Shown: positions 25,298-35,600, counted from the stretch's first letter. The stretch is DNA of 64,000 bases from Amphiura filiformis (GCF_039555335.1 NC_092642.1:15529208-15593207); one strand, 5' to 3'. Made by a program: numbers and translations. Notes: generated from the sequence alone by a model not told the origin.

Positions 25298-25471
25298 GCA
25301 AGTTGGTGTTTCGAGACATCCTGGTTAGCTGAGTTGATGTTCTTTGTTTGTCGCGCACCTGTTCAAGCCAGAAGTATGTCTGTGTGTCCTTTGTGAATGG
25401 GGCACAATGGGCCATTCACGAAGGCAGACCACCAACGCAGTAGCCAGGGGGTTTCGAAACTACCAACTTGC
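25298..25471. mobile_element. Foldback element, 174 bp
   Basis: GCAAGTTGGTGTTTCGAGAC at the left pairs with GTTTCGAAACTACCAACTTG and C at the right. A second internal pairing, CCTTTGTGAATGG with CCATTCACGAAGG, forms a smaller stem at its centre. Non-coding. Probably a MITE; an intronic structured sequence cannot be excluded. Confidence 0.6.
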
Positions 25472-26248
25472 GATTTTACGCTCATTTCGTGGTAGCAGGT
25501 CGCAATAAGATTCACTCTAGAGACTTAAGTATATAAGCAATTTCGATCTTTATTTGAGTGAGTGCATTAAACACGGATCATAATTACAGGTCTCAACGGA
25601 AGACCAAAGTACACAATCATCTTCATGTTAGAATTTAGCAACCAGAATACTAATTGAAACAAATAAGCCAAGTTGATATTTTGCCACATCATATTTTTAA
25701 AATATAGCATTAACGTCTACAAATAATTATTACCCAATACCCATAAGTTGATTGCAGTACAGTCCATTTCAATCACTTTGGAGACTTATGTGTAATGTAA
25801 AAATCCCGCAGGGTACCAAATGGTACTGGCATACAAGAACTGGAAGATCTCCGCCTGATAGATTCCATCATTATAACATGAATCATACTGACAGAGTTTA
25901 GATGCTGAGAGTGTGAACTAATTCGTATACCAAAATACATTGAAACAAAGGTATTAAAATAGATATGCTGTGTGTTATGACTGTCATTGTAAAGAGTCAA
26001 CGTGACACTTGTATTAGAGAGGAGGTTAATTGGTAGAAATTGTATGTCTAGGTAGATGTAAGTTTCATAGAAGCTATCAGCAACATACCACGCTGTCCAT
26101 ATAAAAAGTATTTCTGGTGAAGCAACTTGTTTGCATAAGCAAAGGTATCATAAATAATTCTCGGTTTCCCTTCACACAAGCACTCAGGAAAATGGAACTC
26201 ATTCCCCTATGACTGATGAACATCTTGCACAAATTATTCTTATTGCAG

Positions 26249-26443
26249 CTTCCGTTGGCGGTTCATATAATCAAAGCACTAATGTCCAAACTCGTACTGT
26301 ACCAGGCGAACGAACACAGACGATAACTAGAACGGTGACATCGAGAGTAGGAGATGGTCCCGAGAAAACAAGTACCACTAGAGAGGTTAAGTCATTTGGC
26401 GGACCTGGTGGTCAGGAAACCACTACCGCTGTTATTAACACAG
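26249..26443 (+). CDS. SYNPO2: SYNPO2-like gene: linker exon, Thr/Arg/Gly-rich
   Basis: The pyrimidine-rich acceptor TTCTTATTGCAG ends at 26248 and the donor CAG|GTGAGA follows 26443. It is 195 bp, phase 1 in and phase 1 out, so it is a symmetrical cassette that could be skipped without changing frame. It encodes about 65 residues beginning ASVGGSYNQSTNVQTRTVPG, with the segment TQTITRTVTSRVGDGPEKTS and ending ETTTAVINTG. It has no recognised domain. The Thr/Arg-rich TRTVTS pattern resembles the TKTVTTFQETT and TKTTTTFEMSS stretches of the following large exon. The frame is also open upstream to an ATG at 26209, but that segment is better read as intron because the acceptor and phase fit at 26249. 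Confidence 0.72.
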
Positions 26444-27273
26444 GTGAGAGAAATGGCCATTCTATTTGGCTAAGCTTATATTAGTCCAACACATCTAGCT
26501 CAGTATCGTCAGCAGTACAGACATTGACTGGTATCATATTAACAATAACGGAATACCTTTCTCCAGTGACGTTGTGCGATAGACACACATAATGATAAAG
26601 GATACGACGGTGGGCTGTTTCTCACTATAGAAAAATTATTTAATTCGTGTACATCGTGGAATATACTCTTTGCGTGACTGTGCGTAGTAAGCTGTTGTAC
26701 GCAGATAACCTCGCATATGCGATATATATATGTACGCGTAGAGTAGCGGTGTACGCTCGTGTATTATCATGAATAATCGCGGAGTAACAAGCGTAATCTC
26801 CCACGATGTACACGAATGATATCATTTTTCTATAGCTTATACTGCGAATAATGAGCACTGAACTGGATTGATGTTGTCCAAAGTAACATTATAAACAATG
26901 TGTTTCATTGGTCCGTGTTTGGCTCTTGCAAGTAGAATATGATCAGCTATAAATGCTATGCTGGGGTTCGTTAGAGTAAAATGTTCCCTGAAAGTTGCAT
27001 GTTCGTTTTAATTTGAAGATTCTCAGCTTTTGCGCTCAGAATGTTATAATAATCTTATCAGTCTTGTCAATCTTAACTTATTTGCTTCAGATCAGAGCGT
27101 GCATGTACTTTACAGCTGAATTACACGAATGCTCATTGCTAACAGAATGCTCCGCTCACTTTCATATAAATCCGCTGAAATATTTACTGAAGTCAAGCAA
27201 TATTTAATAACAACGTCGTTAGTGACATTATCTTCCTATTATTAATGTGATTTATCCATTGCTTTCTTAACAG
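26444..27273 (+). other. Intron of the SYNPO2-like gene, 830 bp
   Basis: GTGAGA donor and TTCTTAACAG acceptor. Nothing beyond AT-rich sequence and a TATATATATG run near 26722-26735 is seen. Open frames on either strand have no support. Confidence 0.7.
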
Positions 27274-28681
27274 GTGGTCCGCAACAGCCACAGCAGCAGC
27301 AACCAAGACAAGTGATATTCCAGCCCAAACCTGTCGGCAATGCCAAGCCATCAGGATGGTCTCCTAGCCCACAACCACAACAACAGCAGCGCCAACCTGA
27401 AAGCGTCAAAGTAGGACAGAAAACAACCATCCATCTACAAGGCAGTTACGATGACGATAAACCCACACCACAAGGAGGTGGAGGTGTAGATCTAGCCTCA
27501 TTGATACCAACCCAAACCACACGCCAGCAAAGTTTGCGGCCATCTCTGGCTAAACCTCAGAGTGTTTCGCCTATGGCGTCTCCTAGGCATTCACCAGCGC
27601 CTAAACAGGAACCACCACAATGGGAGGCACCATCATGGACTCCGGCACCAATCAGTTCGCTACAACAGCAACCACAACAGACACAAGAAAAGATACAACC
27701 ACCGTGGATGCAACAACAAAAATGGAAGGAACCACAACAACAGCCACAACCACAAGTGCAGCCACCACAACCACAACAACCACCACAACCACATCCAAAG
27801 ATACAACCACCATGGATGCAGCAACAAAACGGAAGGAACAACAAGAACAGCCACAACCACAAATGCAGCCACCACAACCACAACAACCACCACAGCCACA
27901 TCAAAAGATACAACCACCGTGGATGCAAAAACAACAATGGAAGGAACCACAACAACAGCCACAACCACAAGTGCAGCCAATACAACCACAGCAACCAAAA
28001 CAACCGATACAACCCCCGTGGATGCAACAAAGATGGCAGGAACCGCAAGAAGAAGAGCCGTCACAAGCTCTGCCGCAACCTAAAAAACCGATACCACCCC
28101 CGTGGATGCAACAAAAATGGCAGGCTCCGGAAGAAGAAGAGCCACCACAACCACAACAAGTGGAACCACGTGAAAGATACAGCCACCGTGGATGCAACAA
28201 AGATGGCAGCAACCGCAACAACAAGAGCCGCCAAAACAGCATCATACGTGGCAACCACCTTCATCTCAAACACCTCCACAACAGGAAGAACCCAAAAGAT
28301 GGAGCGCCCCACCTGCACCCATAAATACGAACGTTGGTAAAGAAATGACCATCACTTTTGGTGGTCCACAGCAGCCTATGAATATCCCCATTGGTGTAGC
28401 AGCTCCAATGTCCATATCTTCTACTGCCCCATCTCAACAGTCAACGGTGACAAAATACTCAACGAAGACGGTAACCACCTTTCAGGAAACCACCCACGAT
28501 GACGAGTTCTCTGATGAAGAACCTGAAGCGATCACCAAGACAACGACGACTTTTGAGATGTCGTCTTCATCGATACCATCTCCTCCTAAGCCTCCTCGTC
28601 TCCCTGGAGAACCTGTAGACATCATGGAGGATCCGAGTATTATTCTGAGAGGGGGATTCAAACCAAAGGATACTAAGAAAC
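27274..28681 (+). CDS. SYNPO2: SYNPO2-like gene: large Pro/Gln exon with PPWM repeats
   Basis: The acceptor TTAACAG ends at 27273 and the donor AAC|GTAAGT follows 28681 (phase 1 in and out). It begins GGPQQPQQQQPRQVIFQPK and includes VGQKTTIHLQGSYDDD and DLASLIPTQT. Next comes an array of six units centred on PPWMQQ(K/R)W(K/Q)EP with Trp codons at 27705, 27813, 27920, 28019, 28103 and 28189. The tail has TITFGGPQQP, TKTVTTFQETTHDDEFSDEE and SSSIPSPPKPPRLPGEP. The frame slips by -1 near 27828 (in CAACAAAACGG) and again near 28173 (in GTGAAAGATA), each at an A run, yet the repeat unit and the downstream frame resume at once. I infer missing single bases in the assembly, not a pseudogene. Proline-rich, PPxW-like linear motifs suit an actin-associated scaffold that binds SH3, WW or EVH1 partners; that is inference. 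Confidence 0.8.
27678..28215 (+). repeat. Coding tandem repeat, six units of 28-36 codons
   Basis: Units begin with (K)IQPPWMQQ or PIPPPWMQQ. Distances between successive Trp codons are 108, 107, 99, 84 and 86 bp. The first three units share a long Q/P tail (QPQPQVQPPQPQQPP); later ones have acidic tails (QEPQEEEP, QAPEEEEPP). The two distances that are not multiples of three mark the two apparent 1-base deletions. The CAACAACCAC-rich DNA gives long spurious frames on both strands, including a Gly/Cys/Trp-rich one on the minus strand. Confidence 0.85.
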
Positions 28682-29380
28682 GTAAGTAGATGTAACACTG
28701 AGACAATAATATTGAAAGAGAAGTTTCCATATTCCACAATAACGATTACAATCATTTTAATCTATTTTTGAAATAGTTTGAAATAATGTCTTAATTGGGA
28801 ATTCTTAACTTTAATAAACCTGACCTTTGGATTTAATAATTTAATAACCTTTGACAGGTGATTCCTCTCCTGTTATACAAGACCATGACGGGCTATTCCA
28901 TTTAAAATCCGCACTACCCCTGTGGAAGTTTTATTGAAGTCTTCAGTAGAGGGAGTAAAAGTTTCAAATACAATAGACAATTATTGGGTAACTTCCATTT
29001 GAAATACTCACGAGTAAGATATGGGTAAAGCCATAATAGTGGGAGAATGGGTTTTAAAATGATTAATTCTGACCAATCATATTTGAAATACATACTCCCC
29101 CTGTGGAAGATATTTCCAAAATCTTCCACAGGGGTAGTGTGGATTTTAAATGGAATAGCCCAATGTTCCCTTCATCTAATGCAGCAGACAACATATTGAA
29201 CTAAAGTATAAACATCAACGCTTGAATCTAACTCATGAACTCACACCACTACAAAACAGTATTTAATATTTTCGCATTCCATCTTTGTAACTTGTTTTTC
29301 TTTTCAGCAGCCTACTATTTTATTCTTGTTGATATTGATAATTTATCTCTTTTTTCATGTTTCTGTTTTCGTATTTTCAG
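28682..29380 (+). other. Intron of the SYNPO2-like gene, 699 bp
   Basis: GTAAGT donor and GTATTTTCAG acceptor. A 272-bp MITE (28890-29161) makes up more than a third of it. The rest is AT-rich with nothing further seen. Confidence 0.75.
28890..29161. mobile_element. MITE with 39-bp terminal inverted repeats
   Basis: The left end GGGCTATTCCATTTAAAATC, continuing CGCACTACCCCTGTGGAAG, is almost the exact reverse complement of the right end CTTCCACAGGGGTAGTG...GGAATAGCCC. Two subterminal GGAAG/TTTGAAATAC blocks repeat inside. It is 272 bp and non-coding. A clear target duplication is not visible. The GGGCTATTCC terminus is, to my recollection, a common MITE end in marine invertebrate genomes. 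Confidence 0.88.
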
Positions 29381-30668
29381 TTAAAATGCTACGTCCGAAG
29401 TCATATCCTGGTGCATTTGGTGCAAGTGACGAACCTGACATGGATGAAACAGACAAGATGAAAGTATGCAAAACTATTGCTGATCTTCTCATGTTCCCTA
29501 AAAACAAACAAGCGAAGGGTGCTAAAATGTTTGCCAAACGACGTAAGAGGAGTGCCAAATATACCATTGAAGCTTTTGGAGTCCGCGGCGAAGATGAAGA
29601 ATTACCCACACAAATTGGTCCCAAGATACCCCCTCCTCCACCCAAACTCGATGATAGTCCGTTTCCTATGCCTAATGCTCCACCTCCTCCTGCACCACCC
29701 CCGCCTCCGCCACCATCTCACGACCCTGTTTTTATACCAAAATTAGGTATATGCATAACTCCAACTGATTTTAGCATTACAAAGAAGAAGGATAAATGTG
29801 AACATAAGACTGTTACACCACAACAATGCGGAATGCTTGTGGCTGATTTAAAAGGCGCCAGTGGGAGAGGAGCGTCTATGTTTGAGCGTCGTCGGAAACG
29901 ATCGGAAAAGTTCGTATTAACGAAAGATGGTGGTAATGCACCTGGCGCTTCACCCGATAAAGAGAATGAACCACCTAAAACTGTTACGCTAGAATTTATA
30001 GCGAGACATGGTGGGCCAGAAGAAGAGGAGGAACCAGCACCACCACCACAGCCTACGCCTCCTGTAGATTTACACAGAAAAACGCCGTGGAGGCCGCAAT
30101 GGAATCACCAATAGGCTCCATCGATTCGGCTTTCGACGGCTTACCAAAGAAAAAAGGTTTTACTGGCGTTGATTCTCCTCTAACTCAAGATAGGCCCAAA
30201 CCTCCCGCAGAATGGATGCAAACAACAAGTATACTCCCGCAAGTTCCTGCCAAACCTCCTGTGGAACCAAAAATCAAGCCTAACTTTCGAGCTGGTGGCC
30301 CGACCACTCCGGACACTAATGGGCATTCGTCCCAGCCCTTATTTAAGCCAAAGTTCGATGCTAGGAAACAACAACAAGATAAAAACTTTAAAGACTTTAA
30401 CGTTAAAGCAAGAGGCTGGAGTCATTCTCCTCAGAACTCTCCAGAGAATGGCACTCCTCCGTCGGCTTCACCTGCATCGGTGCATTCTGGGGAGTTTGCC
30501 AGTAGTAATCAAGGACTAGCCGCATCGCTACCAGCCCAGCCGTTGAAATACAGCGGTGGGTATAATAACTTTAACGCGAAACCAAGAAGTTTCGGGCCAG
30601 GTGGAGAGGCACCGTGGGCATCGTCATCACCTGGAGGTGAAGAAGACATGGAAGGTGATGATTTGTGA
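29381..30668 (+). CDS. SYNPO2: SYNPO2-like gene: terminal exon with two basic synaptopodin motifs
   Basis: The acceptor TATTTTCAG ends at 29380. Joined in phase 1 it reads LKMLRPKSYPGAFGASDEPD. Two related segments follow: AKGAKMFAKRRKRSAKYTIE and, about 125 residues later, GRGASMFERRRKRSEKFVL. This GAxMFxxRRKRSxKF/Y motif is the synaptopodin-family signature that led me to the call. Between them are polyproline runs (PPPPPKLDD, PPPPAPPPPPPPS), likely profilin, EVH1 or SH3 ligands. The C-terminal part has FNVKARGWSHSPQNSPENG and FNAKPRSFGPGGEAPWASS, like the repeated Phe-Asn-x-x-x-Arg segments of SYNPO2 tails, and stops with TGA at 30666-30668. Near 30080 (GAAAAACGCC) the frame slips by -1: one frame would stop at 30112, while the next carries the expected C-terminus. 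I take this as a third missing A. Confidence 0.82.
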
Positions 30669-31030
30669 GGACAATGTTGCTTTAAGCGAAGTCTTCAAAC
30701 CTCTTGTCAAACACTTTGACAAAATGACTATTGATATTATGCAATTTTTATTGTATACATGTTTTTGGTATTAATTTTTTAAGTTTAGAATGATTTCATA
30801 ATAGTTGTGTGCTTTCAAAATAAGAAATGTTTGATATGAAAAGCAAAATTTATATACGATAAATGGTATGATATGTGAAGTAGGGTATGATAATTAAAGA
30901 CGAAAGTGGTGTTTGCCTGGAGTCGAATTTGAGTGTAACCGCTTTGATGATTACTATGCTAACCTTTGCTGGATACATTTAGTACTTAACTGCAATATTG
31001 TGTTAAATAAATGTTATTTGTGATTTAGTA
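30669..31030 (+). other. Probable 3' UTR of the SYNPO2-like gene with poly(A) signal
   Basis: Following the TGA at 30666 the sequence is AT-rich and non-coding. A canonical AATAAA lies at 31006-31011, followed about 20 bp later by a T/G-rich stretch (GTTATTTGTGATTTAGTATG). This is compatible with a cleavage site near 31025. No other strong signal is nearer the stop. Confidence 0.6.
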
Positions 31031-31260
31031 TGTTACGTCTTTACGAAAGGGTATATTTTTTATTTTAATATTTGGAATTCCCTTGTCTTTTACAAAATTG
31101 TTTATTATTATACAGTCAACCGGCCTGTTCTCCTAAGAAGAGGAAGATTAAGTGACAGGCTGAAGAGATTATGATTGGTGGTTCGTTATTGTTTCGTGCT
31201 TGAGGGGGCGGAGCTAACCTGCTCTCCTCGGCGTGCATGCTATGGCTGGGATTTGAGTGG

Positions 31261-31341
31261 TCTCGGTCCCAGCCATTTTGTGCTCCTGCGTCACTATGGT
31301 TTGTTTAGTAACGAAGGAGCACAAATCGGCTGGGTCCGAGA
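31261..31341. other. Long hairpin, 31-bp stem with 19-base loop
   Basis: The left arm TCTCGGTCCCAGCCATTTTG then TGCTCCTGCGT (31261-31291) pairs with the right arm ACGAAGGAGC then ACAAATCGGCTGGGTCCGAG and A (31311-31341), with about three mismatches. The loop itself starts CACTA and ends TAGTA. It lies about 250 bp after the poly(A) signal of the SYNPO2-like gene. The size resembles a microRNA precursor, but it could equally be a short foldback transposon. No expression evidence is available. Confidence 0.6.
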
Positions 31342-31429
31342 CTGGGATTTAAGATCCCTGATTGTTTATGTTAAGTGTACACTCGTTTTTGAGCCCCGCT
31401 ACTGTGAATTTTAGTTTATTGCTCTCCTC

Positions 31430-31497
31430 ACCATGCAGGGTGATTGGTTGTTAAGGACACCGATATGCGTGGGGACGTTTGCTCCACCCTGTATGGT
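31430..31497. other. Second hairpin, 13-bp stem
   Basis: ACCATGCAGGGTG (31430-31442) pairs with CACCCTGTATGGT (31485-31497), with one mismatch. A GCTCTCCTC block precedes it, as also occurs about 210 bp upstream near 31221 just before the first hairpin. The two stems may therefore be copies of one repeated unit. Confidence 0.5.
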
Positions 31498-32942
31498 TTT
31501 CTTGCTTGTTTATTTGGGTGTACACTATCGTGCGTTAGGGACGTCGTTGTCATACCGACTTCTAGAAGTTGATATTCGTAATCAAATACAGTACGCGCAA
31601 ATGTATTAATGATGTTTCAGTTACTTACGTGCCGCGAAGTTCGATCAAAATGATATCGTCTAAAAGCTGATCTTAATATCACTTTAATGTCACCTTTTTT
31701 CTGTTCTGTTCCTAATGCGATATTTGTAACCTATGCAGTATGTACTCTTCTATGAATTGAAGTTACATGTCAAACACTATAGAAGTCTAGGTTAAAACTA
31801 ATTGTATGTCCGTGGACTAGAAATTTTTAAAATGTTTTCTGTATCTATTGTTTTATTATACGTAAATTAAAAGTACTTTCCTTTGACTATAAAACGATGC
31901 ACAAATTATTACAACTCAGTTTAATATATTATTGATATGAAGCAAATTATAAACAGAATGATAAAGAGAGCAATAAAAGTCAGGACATTGGAACAGTAAA
32001 TTTCTTAAATTTTCAATTTTGTTCTGAATGTTTACAATAATTGCCAATGCATCCCTTCACGGAACATGGCGGAACAATCGTCTGTGCCAATATTGCATAA
32101 GAATTGTTTGGATCAATAGCTTTCTATCAATGATGATTTCAGGCAAGATGTTTGGTTCACAAAATTATGCCACCGTACTGGTGACAAGATATTGGAAAAT
32201 ACATTATTACTGAATATTAAATACAAAGACTACTACTGAGATGGATGCATTTTGAGCAATTTTATGATTATTTATGGTCAAACCATTTAGAACATCTCTG
32301 CATTACATAAATTGATTGGGATAATGAAGAGAATGTACGGTACGCGATTTTTTTTTTTTTTTTTTTAACTTCATTTCACACAGAATGACACTAAATCTGA
32401 TGGCAGCGTTTTCACTGTCTTACACCATTTCATAGCGTAAGACAATAAATACTATACGTATATTCTCTGAGGCCCTGCAATATTGATTGAAACAAAGGTT
32501 TTCAACTTGTCCTCGGTAGCTATGGCGGAGTGCTTTCAATCAAATGTTGACCAGATCGTAAATTATGTGTGTGAGACGACCACAAATAATAGATTTTGTT
32601 GAATAGCCTATTTACTGATACGTCGAATGAAGACTAAAACCTTGCCTCGGGCTAGACGGTTTCTTTTGAGTTACCACAAATAATAGAAAGAATTCCACTG
32701 CCGAAGTCTTCTCGTCTTTTTTTGAGTTAATTATGTTGACTTGGTTGACTTGGATTATTATTTCCGTTTTTCTTGTGTGTGACCAAGATATATATCTATA
32801 TGTGTTTTTTTATTTTTAATAACGGCTGAAATAAATAGCCTAAATAATGGTCTATGTACTATAAAATAGGTTCGTTCGGGCATTATTAGGCTTAAAGGTT
32901 TAATATTCGGTGCGTAAGTCTGTACGAATGGTTACGAGTATT
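31498..32942. other. Intergenic stretch, nothing recognised
   Basis: AT-rich DNA after the SYNPO2-like gene. A run of about 18 T at about 32349-32366 is the only simple feature. Open frames are short and unsupported. Confidence 0.6.
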
Positions 32943-33278
32943 CGTTGTGGAAGTAGTGATATAACACTAACAGGATTCATTACCATAGCGATAGGTGAAA
33001 ACAATGTTTGATTGTATTGCCTCGCATTAGACGTACGTTGTAACTCTGCATTGGATCATTGAATGGGCATAAAGACCCATTTAATAATTCTATGAAAATT
33101 TGATATCAACGATTAGTGTCTTCAAAAAGCGCGGTGTTGTGTTCAAACTACGATTGCACAAACACAAATATGACAGGTAACGAGTGCAGCCTACTTATGG
33201 TGCAGGGCAATATATTCAAAAATTGTTTTCACCTATTGCTATGGTTATTAATCCTGTAACATCACTACTTCTACGGCG
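32943..33278. mobile_element. Foldback element, about 336 bp
   Basis: CGTTGTGGAAGTAGTGAT, AACAGGATTCATTACCATAG and GATAGGTGAAAACAATG at the left pair in order with CATTGTTTTC-like AATTGTTTTCACCTATTGCT, ATGGTTATTAATCCTGT and ATCACTACTTCTACGGCG at the right. Arms are about 60 bp at around 85 percent identity. The centre contains AT-rich unique sequence. Non-autonomous DNA element likely. Confidence 0.75.
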
Positions 33279-33939
33279 AAATGGCATGATTGGAGTACGA
33301 TTATCATCGATCGTCGGTTTACATAAAATTACGTAAAATTCTATGACGTCATCTGTACACGTACGTACATACGTACAATATACTAAACGTCTGTAGTTAG
33401 GCTGTTGTATATCAGAAAGTTGCAGGCAAAACAAATTCTGTAGACATATTGGATGCATGATATGCATATCTGGTGTTATGTATGTAATGTCTCTTCACTT
33501 TTGAAGAAAATTTTGATCTAAGGCACGTTAGCTTAATTTATTATTAGTTATAAGAATTGAGTTCTCCGAAGTGAAGCTCAAATAAAAAAATATATATTAG
33601 TGTGAACCAATTTTGATCCTACAACTCTGCAATATAACAGAATTAGTACATAATTCTTTTTAGTCCTTTTGTCTATCATCCCAAGCTTGCAAGCTACTGA
33701 ACCGATGTACCATACTCCCCCGCTTTGCGCGCATATGGCTGAAACCTTCTTTTATTTACACTAGAACTATCCGGTTTTATGAAATGTATAATACTATGTT
33801 GTATAATTATGTATGAAAGTGAAATGCAGTTGTCCATTTAACCATTATGTAAATATCACATATTAGTTTGGACCCTTGATACAAATACATACTGTTTGTT
33901 AGCCGGTAGCAGCTTCATAGATATAGATTTGTAATATAT

Positions 33940-33992
33940 ACGTGACCTATGACCTTTAATATGACCTTTTACCTGACCTGTTGACCTTTATG
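33940..33992. repeat. TGACCT-rich short repeat
   Basis: GTGACCTATGACCTTTAATA then TGACCTTTTACCTGACCTGT and TGACCTTT give five or six TGACC(T) half-sites in about 50 bp. This is the half-site of nuclear receptor elements, but such repeats are also common as simple interspersed sequence. Function cannot be claimed. Confidence 0.5.
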
Positions 33993-34126
33993 CATTGTGA
34001 CAAAACTTTTGACTAAATTAGTTAGACATTTATCACTGATTATGTATAAGCAATATTGTATAAGCAATAAAGATGCTAAAGTACTGATAATAAAATGGAA
34101 GAAACAATGTTTCTTAATGGTTATCG

Positions 34127-34590
34127 TTTTGCCGTTGTGTTTGTATGGTTTAATTCGTTGTGTGGTCCGTAATGTGGATGCATCATTTTGACGCTGTACA
34201 TGTATAATGTGTCGGTATAGTATATAAGATATTGTGTACAAAGATTTACTTTTAGTTTTTTTGAGTTTGCCTTCCTTTTCTAGCCTCTCCTTCCACCACA
34301 CCCCGGGATGTTTTCACGTAACAATTGAAACATTTATATTATTTTTTTGTGTAAAAATATAGCTTCAAACTGTTTTATATACGGAATAATCTGACTGATA
34401 ACAGATGGCGCCATCACTGCACTAATGTGCTCAATATTAGCACTTTTAAGCGTCTGCTGCACAGTGCTTAACATTCGTTTAATTCGTTGTGTGGTCCGTA
34501 ATCTGGATGTATCATTCTGACGGTGTACATGTATAATGTGTCGGTATAGTATATCTCAGAAGATATTGTTTACAAAGATTTAGTTGAAGT
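34127..34590. repeat. Local duplication with interspersed inverted block
   Basis: TTAATTCGTTGTGTGGTCCG and GTACATGTATAATGTGTCGG occur at about 34150-34220 and again at about 34480-34545. Between them sits the dispersed segment 34265-34480 listed separately. An inverted relative of its CACTAATGTGCTCAATA part is at about 34905-34985. Confidence 0.7.
34265..34480 (+). repeat. Dispersed repeat, direct copy at 39004-39212
   Basis: TTGCCTTCCTTTTCTAGCCT, CACCACACCCCGGGATG, GTTTTATATACGGAATAATC and GCACTAATGTGCTCAATATT match 39004-39212 with only a few changes. The two direct copies lie either side of the RTE-like retrotransposon, 4.7 kb apart. Confidence 0.85.
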
Positions 34591-35204
34591 ATTGTCATCA
34601 AAACTTTCCAATTATCTACTTTATGGGAATTTCATGTTCTATATCAATTTAGGCTTATCACTTGAATTCTAAGAGTAAGTTGCAGTTACTGATTTTAAAA
34701 TTCGTGGGATAAAGGGTCGGTGACCATTGATCATGATTTACTGAACATTAGAAATGCTCAAGGGGTTTAAATGATACCCCTGCTGATTTTTTTTACGATT
34801 TCTCGGTTGTGCCATAATCTTAACATTTTTTTATTGTCTGATTCTTTGTACCCTTCTTCTGATCCCGGGCTTCTGACACTCCAACCCAGTCCCTTTGCTA
34901 AGTGCTAATATTTCTTAAAGTGCTAGTATTGAGCACATTAGTGCAGTGATAGCGTCATCTGTTGTTATTCAGAATATTTACGCAAGGGTTTTAAATTTAA
35001 AAAAATTAAGGTTAGCAAGGTTTTGTAAATTAAAACAAATTAGGGGCTTAAAAACATAAAGGCCGCAAGCCTCGCTGGGCTGGGGCCGCCGACTTTCGTA
35101 GTAAAAACGTACAACTAATTCAGTTCCAATATAGAAGAGAATTCCTTTATAGACAGCCCGTCATCCGTTTCATTTTACCTTTTTGATATTACACCTCAAT
35201 TTCC

Positions 35205-35460
35205 TTCATTTTCAGGCCCTGGCATCTATCGGGGGCTAATTTATAGTTTGAGCTTGATCGGTATTGTTTCTTTCAGCCCTGCGCGGCGACTTTTTTTGTA
35301 GCCCTGCGTTGCAACCTTGAGGGTTTTGTTTCTAATTAATCCTGCGGGGAAACCTTGATGCCTATTGTTTTGTAATAATAATAATAATAATAGTAATAAT
35401 AATGGTAAGAATAATAATAATACTAATAGTAGTAATAATAATAATAATAATAATAATAAG
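35205..35460. repeat. CCCTGCG-type degenerate repeat and (AAT)n microsatellite
   Basis: Between 35215 and 35365 there are related short units (GCCCTGGCATC, GCCCTGCGCGGCGAC, GCCCTGCGTTGCAACCTTGA, TCCTGCGGGGAAACCTTGAT), each with a TTGTTT-like tail. From about 35376 to 35460 follows an interrupted AAT trinucleotide repeat. A related unit, CCTGCGACACGGGGCAACTT, is at about 38970. Confidence 0.65.
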
Positions 35461-35600
35461 CAGCGTTTATTAAGAATAAAAATCTCTCAATGCTCTTCAC
35501 ATAACAAACAACAATACAATCATATGCAGCAAACATAATTGATTATACAATAATAGGCAGGCTCACATTACACACTATTGGTGGCGCTATTTGTCCATAG

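Larger units (their letters stand above)
23889..26248 (+). other. Intron of the SYNPO2-like gene
   Basis: GTAAAT donor and TTGCAG acceptor bound a 2.36-kb intron. It contains a degenerate tandem region around CCCACTAGGG (24535-24835) and a foldback (25298-25471). At about 23975-24050 there is a segment (GCAACTAACGGAGTTCTAAT) resembling 35105-35145, an interspersed repeat. No exon was recognised. Confidence 0.65.

Noticed and set aside
26209..26248. ATG start for the 26.2-kb exon
   Set aside because: A pyrimidine-rich acceptor at 26248 gives the exact phase needed to continue the upstream exon, so the ATG is intronic chance.
27557..28318. Long minus-strand frames rich in Trp, Leu, Gly and Cys, and plus-strand frames rich in His/Asn/Thr
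   Set aside because: They are out-of-frame translations of the CAACAACCAC-rich repeat DNA that codes the PPWM array on the plus strand.
32943..33278. Possible microRNA cluster because of the paired arms
   Set aside because: Arms are separated by about 200 bp of unrelated sequence and are about 60 bp long, which suits a foldback transposon better.
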